Origin: an uncultured Succinatimonas sp.
GTDB taxonomy: Bacteria; Pseudomonadota; Gammaproteobacteria; Enterobacterales; Succinivibrionaceae
DNA length: 6,800 nucleotides
Direction: 5' to 3'
NCBI GenBank assembly: GCA_937880335.1
Contig: CALFLJ010000183.1
Span: 1-6,800, forward strand
Part shown: positions 1 to 5,463 of the stretch, piece after piece
How the letters are laid out: each line of letters opens with the position of its first letter
How positions within the stretch are numbered: the first letter of the stretch is position 1
Notes under the pieces: model-generated
What the model was told of the DNA's origin: nothing
The model's database searches: none
The model's input: the letters and a program-made list of their open reading frames with translations, nothing else
Translations under genes and position numbers: made by a program

Positions 1-1274
1 ATTACAATATTCTCGCTTTTAGCAAGTGTATCAAAGCCTATTCGTAAGGCACAAAAAGCGCTATTTATCTCTGCACGCATGAGATTATTTAAATTATAGT
101 GAGCATTTTGATTGCGAACTATAAGAGGACGTCCCTCTTCAATGTTAGTGATAAATTCTCCTGAAAAATACGGGACAATATTTACCCCTCCGCAATCAGG
201 TTCTCCCATCTCAGCTGATTGAAATAATACTTTAAATATTTCATCGTTATCTATTTTCTGGTTTAGTTTTTGCGCAAATTCTTTGAATAATCCTATTTGT
301 GCATTAAGTTCGGAACTACAATTGTTAGCATGAATCATTGCAACAGGAGAACCGTCAGGTGTAGCAACATTATCTACCTCTCTTAAGAAGCTTTTAAGCT
401 CATTTTCGAGAACTAACATTGCAAATATAGAGGTTCCAACAGAAACATTTCCTGTACGTGGTTTTATGGTATTAGTTGCTACCATTCCTGTTCCTGCATC
501 ACCTTCAGGCGGGCAAAGGATGCATCCTGATTTAAGATCTCCTTGAGGATCTAAAAATTTAGCACCTTCATTAGTTAAAGTACCTGAATTAGAACCTGCT
601 AGATTTATTTTTGGTAATATTCTTTTAAGATCAAAGTCTTCATAACCAAGTTTATTAGCTAAATTGTTGTAAAGTTCAACTTTGTTCTGGTGGTAATCAT
701 GAGTTTTATAATTGATCGGGAACATTCCAGAGGCATCGCCAATTCCTAATATTTTTTCCCCTGTCAGTTTATAGTGAATAAATCCTGCTAGGGTTGTAAA
801 AAATCTAATTTTAGGAACATATTCCTCATGTTTTAACATTGCATCATAAAGATGAGCAATTGACCATCTTTCAGGAATATTGTAATCAAGTTCTTCTGTA
901 AGCTTTGCTGACGCTTGACGTGCTGAAGTATTACGCCATGTTTTAAAAGGGCAAAGCAATTTATCATCTTTATCTAAAGCTAAAAAGCCGTGCATCATAG
1001 CACTAATTCCTAGTGCTTTGAATTCTTTTAAAACAACATTGTATTTATTTAATACATCCTTTTTCAGGTCAAGATAGCATTCTTGAAGGCTATTTTTTAT
1101 TTCGTCTTCATGATATGTCCAAATCCCGTTTTCAAGACGGTTTTCCCAATTACAGTTACCACTTGCTAAAATGTTTTGATTTTCACTATCAATGAGTATA
1201 GCTTTAATTCTAGTAGAACCGAGCTCTATTCCTAAACAAGCCTTACCATTTTCTATAATTTGAGCTGCATTCAT
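1..1274 (-). CDS. FGGY-family carbohydrate kinase (pentulose kinase-like), partial at 3' end
   Basis: ATP-dependent sugar kinase, probably cytoplasmic and acting on a ketopentose. I read 424 codons before the left edge. Relatives I recall are about 530 residues, so roughly 100 C-terminal residues are missing. The N-terminal phosphate-binding motif is GIELGSTRIKAILID at residues 15-29, with Glu17 where most FGGY kinases have Asp. SAMMHGFLALD follows in the first domain. PPEGDAGTGM carries the probable catalytic Asp259, and GNVSVGTS ends at Ser282. The IELGSTRIK form and the overall sequence match kinases often annotated as xylulokinase in Clostridia and Bacteroidetes, some in arabinose operons where an L-ribulokinase role has been reported. 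The exact substrate (L-ribulose, D-xylulose or another ketose) cannot be decided here. The start ATG lies 1 bp after the EIIA stop, with AGGAG inside the last EIIA codons, so translation is probably coupled. Confidence 0.88.
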   Translation of the reverse strand, partial: MNAAQIIENGKACLGIELGSTRIKAILIDSENQNILASGNCNWENRLENGIWTYHEDEIKNSLQECYLDLKKDVLNKYNVVLKEFKALGISAMMHGFLALDKDDKLLCPFKTWRNTSARQASAKLTEELDYNIPERWSIAHLYDAMLKHEEYVPKIRFFTTLAGFIHYKLTGEKILGIGDASGMFPINYKTHDYHQNKVELYNNLANKLGYEDFDLKRILPKINLAGSNSGTLTNEGAKFLDPQGDLKSGCILCPPEGDAGTGMVATNTIKPRTGNVSVGTSIFAMLVLENELKSFLREVDNVATPDGSPVAMIHANNCSSELNAQIGLFKEFAQKLNQKIDNDEIFKVLFQSAEMGEPDCGGVNIVPYFSGEFITNIEEGRPLIVRNQNAHYNLNNLMRAEINSAFCALRIGFDTLAKSENIV

Positions 1275-1275
1275 A

Positions 1276-1728
1276 TTAAGCTCCTACGATTATAACTGCA
1301 TTCGAATCGCCAGCTTCAATATTCTCTCCTAGTTTTTTTAAAGAAAATTTTTGTTGAGGATCAGCGAATAAAACAGGGCAATAATTATTAGTGTCATCAA
1401 AATATTCTGTTTTTATCAAGGTCAAAGCTTGTCCAGCTTCAACTCTTTGATATTTTTTTACCAATGCTTGGAAAGCATCTTCTTTGTGGGCTGACTTTAA
1501 GCCTGCGTGCATTAAAACCTCAAAACCTGTTTTATCATCTCTAATAATGAAGGCATGGCCTGTGGGAAAAGTTGCAATAACTACTCCCTTAATAGGTGAT
1601 ATAAGTATATTTCCTGTAAATTTAATAACAAAACCATCACCTAAAGTTTTATCTGCAAATATTTTTTCTGGACAATTTTCAAGATTTAATAGTGTTCCTG
1701 TTAAAGGAAATAAAAACGAATTCAACAT
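1276..1728 (-). CDS. Stand-alone glucose-type PTS EIIA domain protein (Crr/LacS-IIA-like)
   Basis: A 150-residue protein consisting only of a PTS EIIA type 1 domain. It aligns by eye with E. coli IIAGlc: FPLTG at 7-11, a KIFADKTLGDG block at 22-32, GHAFII at 57-62, EVLMHAGLKS at 70-79, and QRVEAGQ near 95. His58 matches IIAGlc His75 and His74 matches the phosphorylated His90. The usual HxGIDTV motif is altered: the Asp and Thr after the active His are Lys78 and Ser79. The amphipathic N-terminal tail of enterobacterial Crr is absent. No EIIB, EIIC, HPr or EI gene is nearby. The gene begins 14 bp after a GPH symporter, a family in which LacS-type members carry just such a domain fused at the C-terminus. 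Likely role (inference): phosphorylation-dependent control of the symporter in trans. An alternative is donor to an EIIBC elsewhere. It has its own GAGG ribosome binding site. Confidence 0.87.
   Translation of the reverse strand: MLNSFLFPLTGTLLNLENCPEKIFADKTLGDGFVIKFTGNILISPIKGVVIATFPTGHAFIIRDDKTGFEVLMHAGLKSAHKEDAFQALVKKYQRVEAGQALTLIKTEYFDDTNNYCPVLFADPQQKFSLKKLGENIEAGDSNAVIIVGA
1281..1285 (-). promoter_or_regulatory. Ribosome binding site of the FGGY kinase, inside the EIIA gene
   Basis: AGGAG on the minus strand, six bases before the kinase ATG (1274-1272). It sits within the last two sense codons of the upstream EIIA gene, whose TAA is one base from the kinase start. This fixes the kinase start and suggests translational coupling. 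Confidence 0.75.
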
Positions 1729-1736
1729 TTTTTTAT

Positions 1737-1740
1737 CCTC
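1737..1740 (-). promoter_or_regulatory. Ribosome binding site of the EIIA gene
   Basis: GAGG on the minus strand, eight bases before the EIIA ATG and just after the symporter TAA (1745-1743). It shows that EIIA is initiated as a separate protein rather than being the broken tail of a symporter-EIIA fusion. Confidence 0.65.
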
Positions 1741-1742
1741 GA

Positions 1743-3092
1743 TTAGTTATTTTTTGCAAAGGAAAGCTGCTTTCTGCGTAACTCTAAAACCTCAGTCATT
1801 TTGCCGCGTAAGCCATCTAATTTGTAAAAGGCAATAGTTGCAATGATAAGTACGCAGACAATAACAGGCATGTACAGATAACAAAATTCAATACTAAATA
1901 ATGCTTCAGGTGTTTGTTTCTGATTGGCAATGTAACCACCAGATTTAAGGATCAATCCCATAGCTAAGGCAGCTACGCCCATGCCAAATTTAACGAAGAA
2001 GCCTTGCATGGCAGCAATCATGCCGGATATTGCTCTATTTTTTTCATACTCAGAGTAGTCAATAACATCAGGCTGAATTGCAAAGGTTACAGCAAATATT
2101 CCGTACATTCCAACACCAGTTATAGCTAAGCTAGTAATAAATATTGAGATGTTTTGTGGGAATAGTAAGCAGATTAAATCTCCAACAATATAGGTTAAGG
2201 CAAAAGAAATCATAAGAGATCTTTGTTTAAATCTGCGTTGTAACCAAGGAATAATAAATAAAATAGGAAGTCCAGACAGAATTCCGAAGAATCCAACGAA
2301 TGTAAGTAAATCCTCTCTTTGCAAGTTATAGGTTACATAGTAAATAACAGATGTATTTCTATCTACAAAAAGACCAAAGTATAAGAAGTTCAAAATAACA
2401 ATTACCCAAACTTGAGAAGTAATAGCTTTAAAATCTTCCTTTATATTACTTTTGTCTTCAATTTTTACAGCAGGAGGATCAACTTCTTTAGTTTGAGAAA
2501 AGGTGAATAAGAAAATGAAGAACGCAATTACACCATAGAATGTCATTGTATACAGGAAGCCTTGTTCTTTATTACCTTCACCGAAAAACTCTACTAAAAC
2601 AGAAGTAATACTCATTACAACTGCAGTGCCTAATAGAGCGAAGATCATGCGACTTGCAACTAAGTGGTTTCGTTCATCAACATCTGCAGTAAGACGGGGA
2701 ACAATAGTGTTAAGCGGGATATTAACTACAGTATAAGCTGTACATAATAGAATGTATGTTACATAGGCATATATGATTTTTCCAGTTTCCCCGAAATCTG
2801 GCACATAAAAAGTTAAAAAAGCAAATAAAGTAAAGAAAGGAGCACCTATAACAAAATATGGACGACCTTGTCCCCAGCGGGTATGTGTGCGGTCAACTAT
2901 AAGTCCCATAATAGTATCTGTTATAGCATCAATGATACGGGTATATAGAAGCATAGCCCCCACAACGGCGGCAGTAAGACCGAAGATGTCAGTGTGGAAA
3001 AACATCAGGTATGAGGCCATGGTTGAGAAAACGAGGTTACATGCAAAGTCACCTGAACCGTAGCCAATTCTTTTAATCCATTTATTTTCCAT
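1743..3092 (-). CDS. GPH-family cation:sugar symporter (MelB/LacS-like)
   Basis: Inner-membrane secondary transporter of 449 residues, mostly hydrophobic and fitting about 12 membrane helices. After a short cytoplasmic start comes GYGSGDFACN, then RIIDAITD, where Arg52, Asp55 and Asp59 match the MelB residues that coordinate the coupling cation. The loop DRTHTRWGQGRPY between helices 2 and 3 is typical of the family. DVIDYSEYEKNR and FFVKFG in the second half match the MelB DIVDYGEY and VVKGG regions. The substrate is probably a pentose, pentitol or glycoside. It ends shortly after the last helix, without the C-terminal EIIA domain of LacS; that domain is the next gene. An in-frame TTG at 3131 would add 13 residues but lies in a hairpin loop without a ribosome binding site, so the ATG at 3092, preceded by AAGGA, is chosen. 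Confidence 0.93.
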   Translation of the reverse strand: MENKWIKRIGYGSGDFACNLVFSTMASYLMFFHTDIFGLTAAVVGAMLLYTRIIDAITDTIMGLIVDRTHTRWGQGRPYFVIGAPFFTLFAFLTFYVPDFGETGKIIYAYVTYILLCTAYTVVNIPLNTIVPRLTADVDERNHLVASRMIFALLGTAVVMSITSVLVEFFGEGNKEQGFLYTMTFYGVIAFFIFLFTFSQTKEVDPPAVKIEDKSNIKEDFKAITSQVWVIVILNFLYFGLFVDRNTSVIYYVTYNLQREDLLTFVGFFGILSGLPILFIIPWLQRRFKQRSLMISFALTYIVGDLICLLFPQNISIFITSLAITGVGMYGIFAVTFAIQPDVIDYSEYEKNRAISGMIAAMQGFFVKFGMGVAALAMGLILKSGGYIANQKQTPEALFSIEFCYLYMPVIVCVLIIATIAFYKLDGLRGKMTEVLELRRKQLSFAKNN

Positions 3093-3100
3093 ATGTTTGT

Positions 3101-3105
3101 TCCTT
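3101..3105 (-). promoter_or_regulatory. Ribosome binding site deciding the symporter start
   Basis: AAGGA on the minus strand, eight bases before the ATG at 3092. The longer TTG-initiated frame from 3131 would have its start upstream of this site and inside a hairpin loop, so this site favours the 449-residue protein. Confidence 0.6.
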
Positions 3106-3142
3106 AAAAAAAGGCGACATACGAGGAGCAAAATGCCGCCTT
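3106..3142 (-). terminator. Intrinsic terminator-like hairpin between the SDR and symporter genes
   Basis: On the minus strand, AAGGCGGCAT (3142-3133) pairs with ATGTCGCCTT (3120-3111). This gives a 10-bp stem with one G-U pair and a 12-base loop, followed directly by a run of seven Ts (3112-3106). It lies 15 bases past the SDR stop and just before the symporter ribosome binding site. No promoter is evident between it and the symporter, so it probably acts as a partial terminator or mRNA-end stabiliser, making SDR transcripts more abundant than those of the transporter and kinase. That graded expression is inference. Confidence 0.7.
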
Positions 3143-3157
3143 ATGATTAATTTTTTT

Positions 3158-3937
3158 TTAGAAGCAGGTGAAAGCGCCATCAACGATGACATCTGAACCT
3201 GTTGTAAAGCTACTTGCATCAGATGCAAGATATAGTGTTACAGTTTGTAACTCTTCAGGTTCACCTAATCGATGCATAGGAGCCATGTTGTTCCAAGTTT
3301 CGATTAGTGGAATTAATGTTTTTGAATTTTTAACTAATTCGGTACCAATATAGCCTGGACTTATAGAATTAACTCTTACACCGAAGGTGGCCCACTCTAT
3401 AGCTAAGGATTTTGTTAGCATGATTACACCTGCTTTAGATGCATTGTAAGCACACTGTGGTTGAGGAACATTTACAATATGTGCGGACATAGAGGCGGTA
3501 TTGATAATAGAGCCTTTTATACCGTGTTCAATCATGTAGCGTCCAGCAGCAGTTGCTGTTAAAAATACGCCATTGAGATTTACATTGATAACTTTACTCC
3601 AGGTTTCAAAACTCATATCTTTTGCAGGAACATTGATGCATATACCTGCATTACAGAATGCTATATCTAATCTTCCATATTTCTTATCGATAGCATCAAT
3701 AAGGTTTGCAACGCTTTCTGGGTTGGTAACATCTGTATTAACTGCAAGAGTATCAGAGCCATATTGTTTTGCTAACATGTCGGCTGTTTTTTTAGCCTCA
3801 TCAATATCCATATCTGCAATAACAATATTTGCTCCAGCTTGAGCAAATCCTTCACTTACAGCTTTACCAATACCTCTAGCACCACCTGTGATAAATGCTA
3901 CTTTTCCTTTGAGTGAGAACTTATCTAAAACAGACAT
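3158..3937 (-). CDS. SDR-family polyol (sugar alcohol) dehydrogenase
   Basis: Classical short-chain dehydrogenase of 259 residues, the usual family length, cytoplasmic. The Rossmann dinucleotide motif TGGARGIG is at 17-24. Asp42 at the end of the second strand favours NAD(H) over NADP(H). CNAGI at 95-99 and Asn120 follow. The catalytic triad is Ser151, Tyr164 and Lys168 in YNASK. The stretch SMSAHIVNVPQPQCAYNASK and the C-terminal VDGAFTCF resemble polyol enzymes such as D-arabinitol 2-dehydrogenase, mannitol 2-dehydrogenase, L-xylulose reductase and sorbose reductase; VDGGYTCW is the form I recall from them. Expected reaction: reversible oxidation of a sugar alcohol to a ketose, which the downstream kinase could phosphorylate. 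The exact polyol cannot be read from sequence. It is the first gene of the cluster, with a strong AGGAG seven bases before its ATG, next to operator-like repeats. Confidence 0.9.
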   Translation of the reverse strand: MSVLDKFSLKGKVAFITGGARGIGKAVSEGFAQAGANIVIADMDIDEAKKTADMLAKQYGSDTLAVNTDVTNPESVANLIDAIDKKYGRLDIAFCNAGICINVPAKDMSFETWSKVINVNLNGVFLTATAAGRYMIEHGIKGSIINTASMSAHIVNVPQPQCAYNASKAGVIMLTKSLAIEWATFGVRVNSISPGYIGTELVKNSKTLIPLIETWNNMAPMHRLGEPEELQTVTLYLASDASSFTTGSDVIVDGAFTCF

Positions 3938-3944
3938 AATTTAT

Positions 3945-3949
3945 CTCCT
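3945..3949 (-). promoter_or_regulatory. Ribosome binding site of the SDR gene
   Basis: AGGAG on the minus strand, seven bases before the SDR ATG (3937-3935). It is the best match to the Shine-Dalgarno consensus in the divergent region and lies only a few bases from operator-like site A. Confidence 0.75.
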
Positions 3950-3950
3950 A

Positions 3951-3969
3951 TACATAAAACCATTTTATG
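3951..3969 (-). promoter_or_regulatory. Operator-like palindrome, site A
   Basis: Perfect inverted repeat CATAAAA-CCA-TTTTATG at 3953-3969, with 7-bp arms and a 3-bp spacer. Read on the minus strand, positions 3967-3951 give TAAAATGGTTTTATGTA, which matches site C at 16 of 17 bases. It lies immediately upstream of the SDR ribosome binding site, where a bound repressor would block transcription or mask the leader. Binding by the adjacent ROK protein is inferred from position and symmetry. Confidence 0.6.
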
Positions 3970-3985
3970 AAAGTCACTTTATGTA
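3969..3985 (+). promoter_or_regulatory. Degenerate operator-like site B
   Basis: Matches the 17-base site A/C sequence at 12 of 17 positions, with the half TTTATGTA (3978-3985) intact and the other half poorly kept. TTTATGTA here and TACATAAA at 3951-3958 form a perfect 8-bp inverted repeat. It abuts site A and could be a low-affinity half-site. Confidence 0.35.
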
Positions 3986-4018
3986 ATTAGATTAGTTTGT
4001 GTTTTAGCTTTTGTAAAG

Positions 4019-4047
4019 TTTATTTTATTAAAATGGGTTTATGTAAA
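4019..4047 (-). promoter_or_regulatory. Tentative promoter of the SDR-symporter-EIIA-kinase cluster
   Basis: On the minus strand, TTTACA (4047-4042, 5 of 6 to the -35 consensus), a 17-bp spacer, and AATAAA (4024-4019, 4 of 6 to the -10). An alternative is TTTACA at 4017-4012 with TAATCT at 3994-3989. In such AT-rich DNA these matches are weak evidence. Support comes mainly from the overlap with site C and the lack of anything better. Confidence 0.3.
4027..4045 (+). promoter_or_regulatory. Operator-like site C, inverted copy of site A
   Basis: TAAAATGGGTTTATGTA at 4029-4045 differs from site A (minus strand) by a single base. Its palindromic centre at 4035 is 74 bp from the centre of site A at 3961, close to seven helical turns. 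It overlaps the spacer and touches the -35 box of a tentative promoter for the SDR operon, a good position for repression. Confidence 0.55.
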
Positions 4048-4205
4048 TAGAGTTTTATAAATATTTGTTATACTAATCACAGAATCTCACTGGATAAAAT
4101 TCTCTAAATAGGATTAAATGAGGCTTATGAAATTGTTTTAGGAATTTATAACTGTTTAACTAATTCTTTAAATAAAGAAAAATAAACAGAAGTAAAGGAT
4201 AAATA

Positions 4206-4235
4206 TTGATAGCTTTTTAGATCCATTTACATAGT
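4206..4235 (+). promoter_or_regulatory. Tentative promoter of the ROK regulator gene
   Basis: TTGATA (4206-4211), an 18-bp spacer and CATAGT (4230-4235) would give a short leader of under 20 bases before the ATG at 4259. ATTTACATA at 4225-4233, the reverse complement of the TATGTAAAT in site C, overlaps the -10, hinting at autoregulation. A competing candidate is the extended -10 TGTTATACT at 4066-4074, which has no clear -35 and would leave a leader of nearly 180 bases. Confidence 0.3.
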
Positions 4236-4258
4236 TATCAAGAAAAATAAGTATAAAA

Positions 4259-5401
4259 ATGTTAAAAGATACCAATCTGCAAATTTTAGAAAAGAATTAC
4301 GAAGCTGTGTATTCTTTATTTTTTGAACACGAGTATTTATCAAAACCTCAGGTAGCTAAGTTATCCGGATTTAGTATGCCGACTGTAATGTCGCATATTA
4401 AAAGGCTTGAGGAAAATTCCCTTATAAAGAAAAGTAGGGTTTTAAGCGCAGAAATAGGAAGACCTGCTACTGCATATAGCTTAAATACAGATGCTAAGGT
4501 TTCTATCGGGGTTGAGATTATGTCCGATAAAATAAAATGTGCAGTATTTAATTTAAAAGCTCAGGCTATAGCAAAAAAAACTTTTACTTTGAAATGTACA
4601 TACTCTCCTTATTACCCTAAAAATTTATGTCATGTCTTAAAAGATTTTATGAGTGAACTAAATTTAGGAAAAGAAAATGTTTTAGGAATAGGTATTTCTT
4701 TGCAGGCTGTAGTTGATAGTCATGGTCAAAATATTATTTATTCAAGGATCTTACCAATTTCTAATCTTGATATTAACTTCCTGGAAAGTGAACTTAAGTT
4801 ACCATGTAGATTATTTCATGATGTTGAATGTGCTGCTATAAATGAGTTGTGGTTTTCAAGTGATCTTGGCAATGCTGTTTTTATTTCCTTAAGTGAACAT
4901 ATAGGAGGATGTTTGATTAAAGATCATAAGATTGAAAGTGGTAAATGTGGTTATGCTGGGGCATTAGAACATATAGAAATAGAAGAAAAAGGCAGACTTT
5001 GCTATTGTGGTAAGCAAGGTTGTCTTGAAACTTATTGTTCCATTAGTGCGTTAAAAAAAGATAGTCAATTAGATCTAAAAGAATTTTTTTCAAGACTAAG
5101 AGATGGGGGAGATAGAGAGAATAAAATTTGGAATGACTATCTAGAGCATTTGTCAAAAGCTTTATCAACGGTTTATCTTTTGCTTGAGCGTGATATTGTT
5201 TTAGGTGGGGAAATGTCTTCATTTTTAAATTCTAGCGATGTACTTAAACTTGAAGAACTTATAAAAAAACGTTGTACATTCCAAATAAATGGACAATTCA
5301 TTAGTATAGCAACTGTAGAAAGAGATGCTGCAATCACAGGAGCTGCCTTATTTTTCCTTTCTTTGGCCTTGCCTGAAAATTTAGTAAAAGTTGCTTTTTA
5401 A
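4259..5401 (+). CDS. ROK-family (NagC/XylR-type) transcriptional regulator
   Basis: Sugar-responsive DNA-binding regulator of 380 residues, a normal length for ROK repressors. A winged helix-turn-helix occupies about residues 15-75, with the helix pair in LSKPQVAKLSGFSMPTVMSH (27-46) and a wing ending in GRPATAYSLN. The ROK domain follows from about residue 80. The zinc motif CYCGKQGC is at 248-255, with His238 as the further zinc ligand. Kinase residues are degraded: the N-terminal DxGxT loop reads VEIMSD, and the usual ENDAN catalytic segment is HDVEC (187-191), with Val in place of the catalytic Asp. It should therefore sense a sugar without phosphorylating it. It diverges from the sugar cluster and probably represses it, being released by substrate or a phosphorylated intermediate. 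The start has only a poor ribosome binding site. By eye the gene is more AT-rich than leuCD. Confidence 0.92.
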   Translation: MLKDTNLQILEKNYEAVYSLFFEHEYLSKPQVAKLSGFSMPTVMSHIKRLEENSLIKKSRVLSAEIGRPATAYSLNTDAKVSIGVEIMSDKIKCAVFNLKAQAIAKKTFTLKCTYSPYYPKNLCHVLKDFMSELNLGKENVLGIGISLQAVVDSHGQNIIYSRILPISNLDINFLESELKLPCRLFHDVECAAINELWFSSDLGNAVFISLSEHIGGCLIKDHKIESGKCGYAGALEHIEIEEKGRLCYCGKQGCLETYCSISALKKDSQLDLKEFFSRLRDGGDRENKIWNDYLEHLSKALSTVYLLLERDIVLGGEMSSFLNSSDVLKLEELIKKRCTFQINGQFISIATVERDAAITGAALFFLSLALPENLVKVAF

Positions 5402-5412
5402 AATTTATGCCT

Positions 5413-5444
5413 AAAAAAGGGGAAAGGCCTGAAACCTTTCCCCT
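5413..5444 (-). terminator. Intrinsic terminator of the leuCD transcript
   Basis: A perfect 10-bp stem, AGGGGAAAGG with CCTTTCCCCT (arms 5418-5427 and 5435-5444) around a 7-base loop. On the minus strand it is followed by six Ts (5418-5413), the classic form, starting 19 bases past the leuD stop. On the plus strand the stem is preceded by As and followed by AAAGGGC, so it can serve the convergent ROK gene only as a weaker, U-poor terminator. Confidence 0.9.
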
Positions 5445-5463
5445 AAAGGGCAAATATTATTAT

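Larger units (their letters stand above)
3938..4258. promoter_or_regulatory. Divergent intergenic regulatory region between the SDR operon and ROK regulator
   Basis: A 321-bp, very AT-rich gap with no convincing gene. It must hold the promoters for the leftward sugar cluster and the rightward regulator. It contains three related repeat sites (3951-3969, 3969-3985, 4027-4045), a fourth partial resemblance near 4216-4233, and tentative promoter elements on both strands. I see no RNA gene or riboswitch-like fold in it. Confidence 0.8.

Noticed and set aside
1726..1745. Symporter and EIIA as a LacS fusion broken by a frameshift
   Set aside because: The frames do differ, but the symporter ends normally, the EIIA begins at the natural domain start with no lost residues, and it has its own ribosome binding site.
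1484..1837. Open reading frame of 117 codons on the plus strand
   Set aside because: It lies antisense to the EIIA and symporter genes, has no recognisable domain, and its peptide reads as a reverse shadow of them.
3093..3131. Longer symporter beginning at TTG 3131
   Set aside because: The TTG lies in the loop of a terminator-like hairpin without a ribosome binding site. The ATG at 3092 has AAGGA at good spacing and places Asp55 and Asp59 at the MelB numbering.
3168..3842. Two plus-strand frames (61 and 89 codons) within the dehydrogenase gene
   Set aside because: Both are antisense to a clear SDR coding sequence with intact catalytic motifs and show no domain of their own.
4118..4141. Seven-codon mini-ORF in the regulator's possible long leader
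   Set aside because: An AGGA lies only four bases upstream, the peptide (MRLMKLF) is not informative, and it is unclear that this region is transcribed rightward. Chance is likely in AT-rich DNA.
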